64,000 bases of DNA, from positions 417,431 to 481,430 of the forward strand of contig JAENZE010000001.1 of assembly GCA_016841425.1 (NCBI GenBank), read 5' to 3'. The translations under genes and the position numbers were made by a program. Shown piece by piece: positions 36,560 through 45,201 of this stretch. This DNA comes from Syntrophomonas sp. GTDB lineage: Bacteria > Bacillota > Syntrophomonadia > Syntrophomonadales > Syntrophomonadaceae. Under the pieces are notes generated by a model. That model was not told where the DNA came from and ran no database searches. It worked only from the letters and a program-made list of their open reading frames with translations. Positions within the stretch are counted from its first letter, which is position 1; every line of letters begins with the position of its first letter.

Positions 36560-36598
36560 TAGCATAAGATAGAGTGGGGGCTTGGGGGGGACAGATAG

Positions 36599-38698
36599 TT
36601 GAAAATTAGAGAATTTATAAAAGGGGAATTAATATCGTTAACAGCTGATGTATCTATACGGGAAGCAGTGAAGATTTTTATTAATAACAAAATCGATGGG
36701 GCACCCGTAGTCGATGATGACTTCAGACTCCAGGGACTTTTTACCAAGAGCCATATATACCGGGCAATAAATGAAGAGATAGATATGGATACGCCCGTGG
36801 GAGAGGTTATGACCCGGGACGGTTTTATTGTTGGACATCCGGAGGCTGATATTGATGACGTTATTTACCCTGGTTTAGGCCGCCTGCCGGTTGTAAATGA
36901 TGATGGGCGGGTGATAGCATTGATTACCCGTACCGATCTGGCCGGAGTTTTTTATAACTCTTATCAGGTTCTGGCCAGTGAATTGGACACCATCATAGAT
37001 TCTACCCATAATATGATTATCGCCACTGATTGTCAGGCCAGAATAAGAGTTTTTAATAAGGCAGCCGAAAGAATGCTGGATGTCAAGAGTGAGGATGTGC
37101 GGGGAAGACCGATTGTAGAAGTTTTTCCTAACAGCGGTCTGCCGGATACTATTAGGACTGCTGCTGAACAGCCCCTGCAGAAGATTACTCTAAATAATAG
37201 AAACTTCATATCCAATCGGACTCCGATAAAAAAAGATGGGGTGATTATTGGAGCAGTAGCGGTGCTCCAGGATATTTCTGAATTGGAACAGATTTCCCAG
37301 GAGCTAAAATATGTTAAAGAATTAAATGAAGAATTAGATGCCATAATTGAATCATCTTTTGATGGTCTTTATATATCCGATGGGGATGGAAAAACACTGC
37401 GGGTGAATAAGGCCTTTGAAATGATTATGGGAATAAGCAAGGATGAGTTTCTAGGTAAGAATGTTGAACAGATAGAAAAGGAAGGTCTGGTTTCTGAATC
37501 AGTTACTTTCCTAACCCTGAAGAAACGAAAACCGGTTACTATCATACAGGAAGCTAAAACAGGAAAAATAACGCTTGCGACTGGCAGTCCGGTATACGAT
37601 AAAAATGGTAATATCTTCAGAGTTGTTTGTAATGTCCGAGATATAACTGAACTCAATTTACTAAGGCAGAGACTGGAACAAGCTGAAGGATTATCTCAGC
37701 ATTATGAAAGTCAGTTGAGGACTTTGAAGCTTCAATTTATTGGTTCCAGCAATATGATTATCAACTCAGGCTCCATGCGGGATATATTGGAAGTGGTAAA
37801 TCGCCTGGCCCAGGTGGATTCAACCACTTTGATAACAGGTGAGTCAGGTACTGGAAAAGAGCTGATTGCAGAGACTATTCACAGCTATAGCGCGAGAAAA
37901 GATGAGCCCTTTATAAGAGTCAACTGCGGCGCTATTCCCGAAAATCTTCTGGAATCAGAATTGTTTGGTTATGAATATGGAGCTTTTTCTGGTGCCAGGC
38001 AGGAAGGTAAACCCGGGTTCTTTGAACTGGCCAACGGTGGGACCCTGTTCCTGGATGAGATAGGGGAACTGCAGCTTAACCTGCAGGTTAAGTTGCTGCG
38101 TGCTATTCAGAGCAAAGAGATTACCCGGGTAGGAGGAGAAGCGGCCAAAAAAATAGATGTAAGGATTATTGCCGCTACTAATCGCAATCTGGCGGATATG
38201 GTAAGAAACAAAGAATTCCGTGAGGATTTGTACTATCGATTAAACGTAGTGCCGCTGAATGTTCCGCCTTTAAGGGACCGGAGGGAAGATATTCCTCCTT
38301 TGATTACTCATTTTGTCCAGATCTTCAATCGCAAATACAATATGAACAAGAGGATTGCTGCAGAAGTAGTGGATTTTTTTATGGGATATAACTGGCCGGG
38401 TAATGTGAGGGAGCTGGAAAACCTAATAGAGAGAATGGTGGTAGTTACTCCCCATGATGTTATAAGCAAGGAGGATCTACCCTTCCAGTTTGATAAAAAT
38501 ACCCTGGACCAATCCACCCAGGTTTTAGTAAGAGGTGTCATCCCATTGCGTGAAGCGGTGGAGAGTACTGAAAAACAGCTGCTGGAAAGAGCCTATAATA
38601 ATTATAGGACTACCCGACAGATGGCAGGAGCTTTAAAAGTAAATGCGTCAACAATTGTCAGAAAAGCTGCTAAATATGGCTTGAACGTTAAGGAGTAA
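36599..38698 (+). CDS. Sigma54-dependent activator: CBS pair, two PAS domains, AAA+, Fis HTH
   Basis: 699 residues. CBS pair (about 1-115), PAS 1 (about 125-230), PAS 2 (about 245-350), short coiled coil (350-380), AAA+ core (about 380-620) and Fis-type HTH (about 655-695). Walker A GESGTGK (414-420) and Walker B LFLDEIGE are intact; the sigma54-contact loop reads GAFSGA rather than GAFTGA. CBS pairs usually bind adenine nucleotides or SAM and PAS domains bind small ligands or cofactors, so the protein may sense energy charge and an acyl metabolite (inference). TTG start behind gggggga. It lies just upstream of three dyad sites and a sigma54 promoter feeding beta-oxidation operon 1. Confidence 0.93.
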   Translation: MKIREFIKGELISLTADVSIREAVKIFINNKIDGAPVVDDDFRLQGLFTKSHIYRAINEEIDMDTPVGEVMTRDGFIVGHPEADIDDVIYPGLGRLPVVNDDGRVIALITRTDLAGVFYNSYQVLASELDTIIDSTHNMIIATDCQARIRVFNKAAERMLDVKSEDVRGRPIVEVFPNSGLPDTIRTAAEQPLQKITLNNRNFISNRTPIKKDGVIIGAVAVLQDISELEQISQELKYVKELNEELDAIIESSFDGLYISDGDGKTLRVNKAFEMIMGISKDEFLGKNVEQIEKEGLVSESVTFLTLKKRKPVTIIQEAKTGKITLATGSPVYDKNGNIFRVVCNVRDITELNLLRQRLEQAEGLSQHYESQLRTLKLQFIGSSNMIINSGSMRDILEVVNRLAQVDSTTLITGESGTGKELIAETIHSYSARKDEPFIRVNCGAIPENLLESELFGYEYGAFSGARQEGKPGFFELANGGTLFLDEIGELQLNLQVKLLRAIQSKEITRVGGEAAKKIDVRIIAATNRNLADMVRNKEFREDLYYRLNVVPLNVPPLRDRREDIPPLITHFVQIFNRKYNMNKRIAAEVVDFFMGYNWPGNVRELENLIERMVVVTPHDVISKEDLPFQFDKNTLDQSTQVLVRGVIPLREAVESTEKQLLERAYNNYRTTRQMAGALKVNASTIVRKAAKYGLNVKE

Positions 38699-38718
38699 AG
38701 CAATTTAATGCAAAATTT

Positions 38719-38736
38719 TGTTGCGCTATGGCAACG
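38719..38736. promoter_or_regulatory. Upstream activator site 1 (TGTTGC-N6-GCAACG)
   Basis: tgttgc-gctatg-gcaacg. Together with site 2 it forms a larger inverted repeat (ttgttgcgctat / atagcgcaacaa). Confidence 0.7.
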
Positions 38737-38738
38737 GA

Positions 38739-38756
38739 AGCTGCAATAGCGCAACA
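38739..38756. promoter_or_regulatory. Upstream activator site 2
   Basis: On the minus strand tgttgc-gctatt-gcagct: same spacing as sites 1 and 3, with one substitution in the core of the second half-site (GCAGC for GCAAC). Confidence 0.6.
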
Positions 38757-38881
38757 AATCCCGTCGCAAAAAACCGTTCCCGATATATGCATAGTTCATC
38801 TGTATAATAAATTCAAATCTATATCAATAAAACTAATATATGACAAATAGCTATAAAATAAAGGGGATTTTTAATCCGGCT

Positions 38882-38899
38882 TGTTGCTTATATGCAACG
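38882..38899. promoter_or_regulatory. Upstream activator site 3 (TGTTGC-N6-GCAACG)
   Basis: tgttgc-ttatat-gcaacg: identical half-sites to site 1 with an unrelated spacer, as expected for a protein-binding dyad. 75 bp before the sigma54 promoter. Confidence 0.7.
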
Positions 38900-38973
38900 A
38901 TTGTATAGATTAGTACAAGTCGATGAATTTCTTAAAAAGGCATTATAGTAACATATACAATAAATTTTCGAGT

Positions 38974-38990
38974 TTGGCAGGCTTTTTGCA
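38974..38990 (+). promoter_or_regulatory. Sigma54 (-24/-12) promoter of operon 1
   Basis: ttggcaggctttttgca: the GG (38976-38977) and GC (38988-38989) elements are exactly 10 bp apart and embedded in TTGGCA and TTTTGCA, close to the TGGCAC-N5-TTGCA consensus. Confidence 0.85.
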
Positions 38991-39174
38991 TAATAATCGG
39001 TGGAGACATATCCTTGATATTCTACTCATAATATATTAGAGACAGGCAATCCTTATCAAAAGAACAACTTACCCATTTCTATGAATTGCACTGAGGCAGG
39101 GATAGCGTCTTATTCCTAATCTCACCTCTGGCCGTTATCCCGGTGATTAAATAAACTGGAAGGGGTATAAGGCA

Positions 39175-39348
39175 GTGATAGACTTCAGATGCAGAAACTG
39201 CAACCGCTTACTGGGAAAATACAAGGACTGTAAGCAGCTAGAAATAAAATGTCCTCGTTGTGGATACAATAACCAGGTTTACTTGCATGATGGAAATTTA
39301 CTCAAGGAAGGTAGTGGAGTTAAAAGAATCAAGGAAAAGAGAGGTTGA
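39175..39348 (+). CDS. Com-like small zinc-ribbon protein, copy 1
   Basis: 57 residues, GTG start behind ggaagggg. The N-terminal 30 residues form a zinc ribbon with two CxxC pairs (FRCRNCNRLLGKYKD, then LEIKCPRCGYNNQ), closely matching the Com family named after phage Mu Com, an RNA-binding translational activator of mom. The tail is basic (VKRIKEKRG). There are no phage genes nearby. It is the first gene after the sigma54 promoter. Too short for routine gene calling. Confidence 0.8.
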   Translation: MIDFRCRNCNRLLGKYKDCKQLEIKCPRCGYNNQVYLHDGNLLKEGSGVKRIKEKRG

Positions 39349-39387
39349 TGTCAGCAGCAGGTCAATAAAAAACCAATACCTTATTAA

Positions 39388-39440
39388 GAGAGCCTTAGAG
39401 CCCCATCCATTGTATAGCTATTGGATGGGGCTGTCGTTTT
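39388..39440 (+). ncRNA. Conserved motif plus hairpin after Com-like gene 1
   Basis: gagagccttagagcccca (39388-39405) leads into an 11-bp perfect stem agccccatcca / tggatggggct (39399-39432) and a T-rich tail. The identical 18-nt motif and a similar hairpin follow Com-like gene 2. Could be a partial terminator, a processing site or the RNA ligand of the Com-like protein. Confidence 0.55.
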
Positions 39441-39475
39441 CTGACTGTTGTATATAAAGAAGGAGTGAGGGGGAT

Positions 39476-39652
39476 ATGAAGGAATTCAGGTGCAGAAAAT
39501 GCCACAAGTTGCTGGGAAAATATCGGGGTAATCTGGAACTGGAAATAAAATGCCCGCGTTGCGGTGTAAACAACCACTTAATGCATACTGAAAATCAGTC
39601 TATTGCCTCAAGAAGGTTTGCTTTAACAGTTAAACCCGTTCTGGAAAGATAA
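39476..39652 (+). CDS. Com-like small zinc-ribbon protein, copy 2
   Basis: 58 residues, ATG behind aaggagtgaggggg. Zinc ribbon FRCRKCHKLLGKYRG ... LEIKCPRCGVNNHLM, about two-thirds identical to copy 1 over the first 33 residues, while the C-terminal tails differ (here FALTVKPVLER). A tandem duplication including the hairpin. Predicted to bind nucleic acid, probably RNA, by relation to Mu Com. Confidence 0.82.
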   Translation: MKEFRCRKCHKLLGKYRGNLELEIKCPRCGVNNHLMHTENQSIASRRFALTVKPVLER

Positions 39653-39683
39653 AGAGACATCAGCATTAATTACATATAACCAT

Positions 39684-39735
39684 GAGAGCCTTAGAGCCCC
39701 ACAAGATTATTTGAATGTAATCTGTGGGGTATTTT
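39684..39735 (+). ncRNA. Conserved motif plus hairpin after Com-like gene 2
   Basis: gagagccttagagcccca (39684-39701), then stem ccccac-a-agatta / taatct-gtgggg and tattttt. It sits about 100 bp before the thiolase gene in the operon 1 leader. Looks like an intrinsic terminator, so read-through into the beta-oxidation genes may be regulated here (inference). Confidence 0.55.
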
Positions 39736-39836
39736 TATTGGAGAAGGAGGTGGAATGCAAAATATTCTTAACAGTACAAGCCATGACTGTGCTGATATTT
39801 GAAAACACTGATTTTTAGCAAAGGGGAGGATTAGTA

Positions 39837-41192
39837 ATGTCGGATTTTGTACAGAAACCAGCAATGAAAAGGGCCGATTATCCCAAAACGGTACCAGTAA
39901 CGGGCTTAGGAGAGAGAAAGGCCAATTTTGAGGGTATGGGCCGGAAATTGGATAATCCTAATAAAAATCTACGGGAAGTGGTGTGCGTATCTGCGGCCAG
40001 GACTCCTTTTGGAGTATTTGGCGGCAAGCTGAAAGAATATGATGCTCCACAGTTGGGTGCCATGGCCATTAAGGAAGTCCTGCGCCGGGTGGAAGATAAG
40101 GTTAAGGGCGCAGACATCGACTATGTTTATATGGGTGAGGTTGTTCCTGCAGGGGCAGGACAGGTTCCCAGCCGCCAGGCAACATTGCTGGCCGGACTGC
40201 CTGAGTCGGTACCGTCTATTACTGTAAACAAGGTCTGCTCTTCTGGAATTAAAACTGTCGATCTAGCTATGCAGTTAATACAATTAGGACGGGCGGAAAT
40301 CGTTATCGCAGGTGGTATGGAAAGCATGAGCAACTGTCCCTTTTCCCTGCCTGACCAGAGATTTGGCAGCCGCATGGGTTTACCCAATGGCAAGATGGTG
40401 GACTTAATGGTTTATGATGGCTTATGGGATGCTTTCTACAACCGCCACATGGCCATACATGGTTCTGAAGTTTCCGATGAGTTTGGCATCACCAGAGAGG
40501 ACATGGATTGGTGGGCTTACCTGTCCCAGACCCGGGCAGTAGATGCTATGGCCAACGGTAATTTAGATGATGAAATATTCCCGGTGGAGATCAAGAGAGG
40601 AAAAGAAGTTTTTGCTAAAGACGAAGGACCTCGTCCTGGCACTACTATTGAAGGTCTGGCCAAACTGCCACCAGTATTCAATCACAAGAGTCCGGTTACC
40701 GGAGAACCGGGAAGTGTAACTGCTGGCAATGCTCCTGGTGTTAACGATGGTGCCACAGCAGTGATGTTGATGAGTCGCGAAAAGGCTGATGAACTAGGTT
40801 TGAAGCCCCTGTTTACCATCGTAGGATATGGCGAAGTATCACAGCAGACTAAGGATATTGCTACGGTTCCAGGTCTATCAATTAAGAAGGTTTTGGATGA
40901 GAACGGCCTGACTCCCGATGACATGAAATTGGTAGAAGCCAACGAGGCATTTGCAGCCGTGGTTCTGGTTAGTTGCATGGGTATTCTCGGAATGAGTAAA
41001 GAAGACATGGTGGCCAAAGTAAATGTTAACGGATCTGCTATTGCATACGGGCATCCCATAGGAGCCAGTGGTGCGCGCATCCTGATGACGTTGGGATATG
41101 AATTGAAAAAGCGCGGCGGTGGATACGGAGTATGCGGAATCTGCTCCGGTCATGCCCAGGGCGATGCTATGCTGATCAAAGTTGAGCCATAA
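39837..41192 (+). CDS. Acetyl-CoA acetyltransferase (thiolase), operon 1
   Basis: 451 residues. Cleaves acetoacetyl-CoA with CoA to two acetyl-CoA, the last step of butyrate oxidation. Classical type II thiolase: nucleophile Cys134 in NKVCSSGIKT, then NEAFAAVVLV, GHPIGASGARI and the second catalytic Cys in GVCGICSGHAQGDA. An N-terminal extension of about 46 residues (VCVSAARTPFG, the normal start, lies at 49-59) is unusual. ATG behind aaggggagga. Confidence 0.95.
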   Translation: MSDFVQKPAMKRADYPKTVPVTGLGERKANFEGMGRKLDNPNKNLREVVCVSAARTPFGVFGGKLKEYDAPQLGAMAIKEVLRRVEDKVKGADIDYVYMGEVVPAGAGQVPSRQATLLAGLPESVPSITVNKVCSSGIKTVDLAMQLIQLGRAEIVIAGGMESMSNCPFSLPDQRFGSRMGLPNGKMVDLMVYDGLWDAFYNRHMAIHGSEVSDEFGITREDMDWWAYLSQTRAVDAMANGNLDDEIFPVEIKRGKEVFAKDEGPRPGTTIEGLAKLPPVFNHKSPVTGEPGSVTAGNAPGVNDGATAVMLMSREKADELGLKPLFTIVGYGEVSQQTKDIATVPGLSIKKVLDENGLTPDDMKLVEANEAFAAVVLVSCMGILGMSKEDMVAKVNVNGSAIAYGHPIGASGARILMTLGYELKKRGGGYGVCGICSGHAQGDAMLIKVEP

Positions 41193-41235
41193 AATAATCT
41201 CTAATTACTAATAGAAGATAAGGAGGCGAATTTTG

Positions 41236-42087
41236 GTGGAAATAAAGAAAGTTATGGTTATAGGAGCCGGTCAGATGGGTGGCGGAATCGCCCAGGTATC
41301 TGCTCAGACCGGTTGGGAAACCGTTCAATATGATATAAACATGGATCTGGTAAATAAGGGTATTGCGTTAATAGACAAAAACCTATCCCGTAATGTATCC
41401 AAAGGGAAAATGTCTGAGGATGAAAAAGCCGCTATATTAGGCAGGATTAAGCCATCTGTGAGCCTGGAAGATGCAGCTGATTGCGACCTGATAATAGAAG
41501 CCATAGTAGAAAATTTTGCCATTAAGGAAAAAGTATTCAAGGAACTGGACAGAATAGCACCTCCTCATGCGATTTTAGCGAGTAATACTTCATCTCTGCC
41601 AATTACTCAAATCGCAGCAGTCACCAATCGTCCGGACAAAGTTATCGGCATGCATTTCATGAACCCGGTTCCGGTAATGAAGCTGGTGGAAGTAATAAGA
41701 GGTCTGGCCACTACTGATGAGGTCTACCAGATTGTAGAAGAAGCTTCGATAAAGATGGGCAAAGTTCCGGTATGGTGTAAAGACGTACCTGGTTTCATAT
41801 CTAACCGGGTGCTGCAGGTAATGATTAATGAGGCCCTGTGGGAACTGTATGAAGGTGTAGCTCCGGCTGAGAACATTGATAACATAATGAAGCTGGGTAT
41901 GAATCATCCCATGGGACCATGTGAACTGGCAGACCTAATTGGACTTGATACTATTCTGTCTATTCTTAATGTAATGTACGATGGCTATGGAGATCCTAAG
42001 TATCGTCCTTCTCCTTTATTAAAACAGTATGTAAATGCCGGCTGGCTGGGCAGAAAGACTGGCAAAGGAATATTCGATTACAAGTAA
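41236..42087 (+). CDS. hbd: 3-hydroxybutyryl-CoA dehydrogenase, operon 1
   Basis: 283 residues. NAD-dependent oxidation of 3-hydroxybutyryl-CoA. Rossmann motif VMVIGAGQMGGGIAQV; catalytic His in VIGMHFMNPVPVMKLVEVI; C-terminal dimer domain ending GRKTGKGIFDYK. GTG 41236 (9 nt after aggagg) is preferred; TTG 41233 is just possible. Confidence 0.96.
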   Translation: MEIKKVMVIGAGQMGGGIAQVSAQTGWETVQYDINMDLVNKGIALIDKNLSRNVSKGKMSEDEKAAILGRIKPSVSLEDAADCDLIIEAIVENFAIKEKVFKELDRIAPPHAILASNTSSLPITQIAAVTNRPDKVIGMHFMNPVPVMKLVEVIRGLATTDEVYQIVEEASIKMGKVPVWCKDVPGFISNRVLQVMINEALWELYEGVAPAENIDNIMKLGMNHPMGPCELADLIGLDTILSILNVMYDGYGDPKYRPSPLLKQYVNAGWLGRKTGKGIFDYK

Positions 42088-42126
42088 TACCAGGAAAGTT
42101 TATAACTGCAAGAAGGAGGAGTGAAG

Positions 42127-42909
42127 GTGGAATTTGCTAACATTTTACTGGAAAAGGATAATAGAGTAGCTGTTTTGAGTGTCAATCGGCCGAAAGCCTT
42201 AAACGCTCTGAATAAAGACACCTTGCTCGAGATTAAGGCTGCGGTAGAGGATGTCAGAGATGATAGCTCTATTGACGTGTTGATAATTACCGGTTCAGGA
42301 GACAAATCATTTGTGGCCGGGGCTGATATAAGTTTCATGGTCAATATCAATGCTCTGGAGGGGCGGGAATTCGGTTTATTGGGGCAAGCCGTATTTCGTC
42401 TGATAGAGTCCATGGAAAAACCGGTTATCGCAGCAGTAAATGGATTCTGCCTGGGTGGCGGATGCGAACTGGCTATGGCCTGTGATATTCGGATAAGTTC
42501 GGAAAAAGGCAAATTCGGTCAGCCTGAAGTAGGTTTAGGGGTTACCCCTGGTTTCGGAGGAACCCAGCGTTTGCCTAGAATAGTAGGACCCGGTATGGCC
42601 AAGCTGCTCTTGTATACCGGTGACACCATAGATGCCATGGAAGCATTGAGAATTGGCCTGGTTGATCAGGTGGTTGCGAAAGAAGACCTGATGGACTATG
42701 TCAAGGGAATAGCAAAAAGAATTGCTGCTAAAGGTCAATGCTCAGTAAGGTTCTGCAAAGTAGCCGTTAATGAAGGTATGCAGACCGATATCGACCGGGC
42801 CATGAGCATCGAAGCAGATTTGTTTGGCCTATGTTTTGCTACTCTGGATCAAAAAGAAGGCATGGGGGCTTTTGTTGAGAAAAGAAAAGCCAACTTTTTA
42901 GGGAAATAG
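42127..42909 (+). CDS. crt: Enoyl-CoA hydratase (crotonase), operon 1
   Basis: 260 residues. Hydrates crotonyl-CoA. Oxyanion-hole and catalytic residues in VAGADISFMVN and NGFCLGGGCELAMACDIRIS, second Glu in GQPEVGLGVTPGFGG. GTG 42127 is 7 nt after aaggagg; the in-frame GTG 42121 is too close to the ribosome site. Confidence 0.95.
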   Translation: MEFANILLEKDNRVAVLSVNRPKALNALNKDTLLEIKAAVEDVRDDSSIDVLIITGSGDKSFVAGADISFMVNINALEGREFGLLGQAVFRLIESMEKPVIAAVNGFCLGGGCELAMACDIRISSEKGKFGQPEVGLGVTPGFGGTQRLPRIVGPGMAKLLLYTGDTIDAMEALRIGLVDQVVAKEDLMDYVKGIAKRIAAKGQCSVRFCKVAVNEGMQTDIDRAMSIEADLFGLCFATLDQKEGMGAFVEKRKANFLGK

Positions 42910-42929
42910 AATTAGGGAGATGAGATTTT

Positions 42930-44078
42930 ATGGATTTTAGTTTAAGCGAAGAATCATTAATGATGCGGGATATGTTCCGCAAATTCGCCAAGAATGAAGT
43001 TGAACCCTTAGCAGCAGAGCTGGATAAAACCCATGAATTTCCTATGGGCAATTTTAAGAAAATGGCCGACCTGGGTTTGACCGGACTGCCAATTCCAGAG
43101 GAATGGGGCGGTGCAGGAGCTTCCTACCTTGACTTTGCTATGTTTGTAGAAGAACTGGCCAAGTGCTGTGCTTCTACTGCTGTTATCATGAGTGTACATA
43201 CCGGCTTAGGTTGTATGAGCACCTATCTGTACGGCAGCCAAAGATTAAAAGAAAAATATCTGCGGGCTCTGTCGACCGGGGAAATTATCGGAGCTTATGC
43301 TCTCACCGAACCTAATGCTGGTTCAGATGCTGCATCACTCAAATGCAAAGCTGAAGACAAGGGAGATCACTTCCTGGTCAACGGCAGCAAAATATTCATC
43401 ACCAATGGCGGGGTAGCTACTACTTATTGTACATTCGTAAAAACCGATCCTACCCAGCCATCCGGTCGGGGAATTACCTGTCTGATTATCGAAAAAGATA
43501 CCCCGGGCTTTACCATGAGTAAACCGGTGGAGAAAATGGGTATGGCTGGTTCACCTACAGTCGAGCTCTATTTTGAGGATGTTAAAGTACCCAAGGAAAA
43601 TGTACTGGGTGAAATCAATGACGGCTTTAAGGTAGCTATGGGGCTATTAGCCGGTGGTCGTATCACCATAGGTGCTCAGGGTTTGGGTATTGGTGAAGGC
43701 GCCCTGGACTATACCGTCAACTACATCAAAGAAAGACAGCAGTTTGGTAAACCGCTGGCCGCGAACCAGGGGGTGCAGTTTATGATTGCTGATATGGCCA
43801 CCGCCCTGGATGCAGCCCAGTTATTAATCTACCGTGCTGCATGGCTCAAGGACAATGGACTGCCTCATAATGCTCAGGCTTCCATGGGCAAGAAGTTTGC
43901 AACTGATACGGCTATGGAAGTTTGTACCAACTGTGTACAGCTCATGGGTGGTTATGGCTACTGCAAAGAATTCCCGATTGAACGTATGATGAGAGATGTC
44001 AAGATAACCCAGATTTACGAAGGCTCCAATCAGATTCAGAGAATGATTATAGGCCGCGAAGTTATAGGCAAATGGTAG
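42930..44078 (+). CDS. bcd: Butyryl-CoA dehydrogenase (acyl-CoA dehydrogenase), operon 1
   Basis: 382 residues. FAD enzyme that oxidises butyryl-CoA to crotonyl-CoA; in syntrophs this endergonic step needs EtfAB and a membrane oxidoreductase, which are not in this window. Motifs: AYALTEPNAGSDAASLKCKA, FITNGGVATTY, and catalytic Glu in QIYEGSNQIQRMIIGRE. ATG behind agggagatgag. Confidence 0.95.
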   Translation: MDFSLSEESLMMRDMFRKFAKNEVEPLAAELDKTHEFPMGNFKKMADLGLTGLPIPEEWGGAGASYLDFAMFVEELAKCCASTAVIMSVHTGLGCMSTYLYGSQRLKEKYLRALSTGEIIGAYALTEPNAGSDAASLKCKAEDKGDHFLVNGSKIFITNGGVATTYCTFVKTDPTQPSGRGITCLIIEKDTPGFTMSKPVEKMGMAGSPTVELYFEDVKVPKENVLGEINDGFKVAMGLLAGGRITIGAQGLGIGEGALDYTVNYIKERQQFGKPLAANQGVQFMIADMATALDAAQLLIYRAAWLKDNGLPHNAQASMGKKFATDTAMEVCTNCVQLMGGYGYCKEFPIERMMRDVKITQIYEGSNQIQRMIIGREVIGKW

Positions 44079-44223
44079 AAAAAAAGGGATTTCCGGGGGA
44101 ACTTCTGCGAAGTTCTCCCGGATAAAACCCCATAATAATATAACCAATTATATTTTAGAAGTGCTTGCGGAAATTTGCAACACCCGGTAAGGAAGGTAAC
44201 TAAATGAAGGAGGAGGTTCGAGA

Positions 44224-45201
44224 ATGGGAAAACCACAGAGAATAAGCTTAAAAGAAGCTGGGAACTTAATTCAGGATGGTGATATGTTATCCTTTAGCGG
44301 ATTCACTATCTGGCGTCGTCCGATGGCGCTCATTTATGAATTAGTACGGCAGGGTAAAAAAGACCTGCACTTATTCGAGGTTAATGGGGGTACTCATACC
44401 GAAGTGCTGGCTGGAGCTGGCGCAGTAAAGATGTGGGAGTCCTGCTGGGTTGGACATGAGCTTTACGGTAAACTTGGTGAAGGTATAGCTCGCGGACAGG
44501 TCGAGGGCACCATACTTATTGAAGACTACAGCCATGCTCAAGTTGTGGCCCGACTGCTGGCCGGGGCTTATGGACTGCCGTTCTTCCCCACTGCTCTGTC
44601 CATGGGTACGGATATTCTGAATCCCAAATACGATATGCTGGGTAAAGCTGGTCTAAGAGATGGCTCCAATCCCAAAATACCTCTTAAAAAATATGATACC
44701 ATCCAAGACCCCATGTATGACATGGGCGAACTTCTTTTGATGCCAGCAGCTAATGCAAACTGGGCACTGGTATATGCTTCCCAGGTGGGTGACGAAGGAA
44801 CCGTTCGGGTTTTAGGGCAGACTTATGTGGACCAGGAAGTCATCAAAGCTGCTGATAAAGTCATAGTAATTGCCGAAGAAATAGTGCCGGACAGCTATCT
44901 CAGGCAGGAACCAGAAAAGAATATTGCTCCGGGTTATGCAATAGACTATGTAATTGAATGTCCATGGGGTGCTCATCCCACTGGTTCCCAGTTCTTCTAT
45001 GACGTCGATGCCGATTTTATCCGCCAGTTCTATGCAGCCTCCAAGAGCAAAGAAGCCTATGATAAGTGGGCAGCAGAATGGGTATTCGGTGTAGACAGTC
45101 ATGAAGAATATATTCAAAAACTGGGAGTAAACCGACTTGAAAATCTGAGGGCTAACTCTGTTCTGGGTTACTCAACTACCATGAAAAGGGGGTCGAGATA
45201 A
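44224..45201 (+). CDS. CoA transferase subunit A, operon 1 (GctA-like)
   Basis: 325 residues, family I CoA transferase alpha subunit resembling glutaconate CoA-transferase A (KEAGNLIQDGDMLSFSGFTI; PFFPTALSMGTDILNPKYDM). With the next gene it should transfer CoA from acetyl-CoA to the incoming fatty acid. ATG behind aaggaggaggt. Its stop directly abuts the beta subunit start. Confidence 0.92.
   Translation: MGKPQRISLKEAGNLIQDGDMLSFSGFTIWRRPMALIYELVRQGKKDLHLFEVNGGTHTEVLAGAGAVKMWESCWVGHELYGKLGEGIARGQVEGTILIEDYSHAQVVARLLAGAYGLPFFPTALSMGTDILNPKYDMLGKAGLRDGSNPKIPLKKYDTIQDPMYDMGELLLMPAANANWALVYASQVGDEGTVRVLGQTYVDQEVIKAADKVIVIAEEIVPDSYLRQEPEKNIAPGYAIDYVIECPWGAHPTGSQFFYDVDADFIRQFYAASKSKEAYDKWAAEWVFGVDSHEEYIQKLGVNRLENLRANSVLGYSTTMKRGSR

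Larger units (their letters stand above)
36146..36598. other. Spacer with terminator and degenerate REP-like sequence
   Basis: 453 bp. Contains the terminator listed next, an inverted pair ttgtcg/cgacaa (about 36322-36348), stretches resembling the REP-like motifs at 31960 (cgatctcccc, ccgtccccctg), and an extended -10 before the activator gene. No ORF supported. Confidence 0.6.
38699..39174 (+). other. Control region of beta-oxidation operon 1
   Basis: 476 bp without a gene, holding three activator-site candidates and a sigma54 promoter, each listed separately. The rest is AT-rich. The distances (promoter 75-255 bp from the sites) fit DNA looping by a bacterial enhancer-binding protein. Confidence 0.7.
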
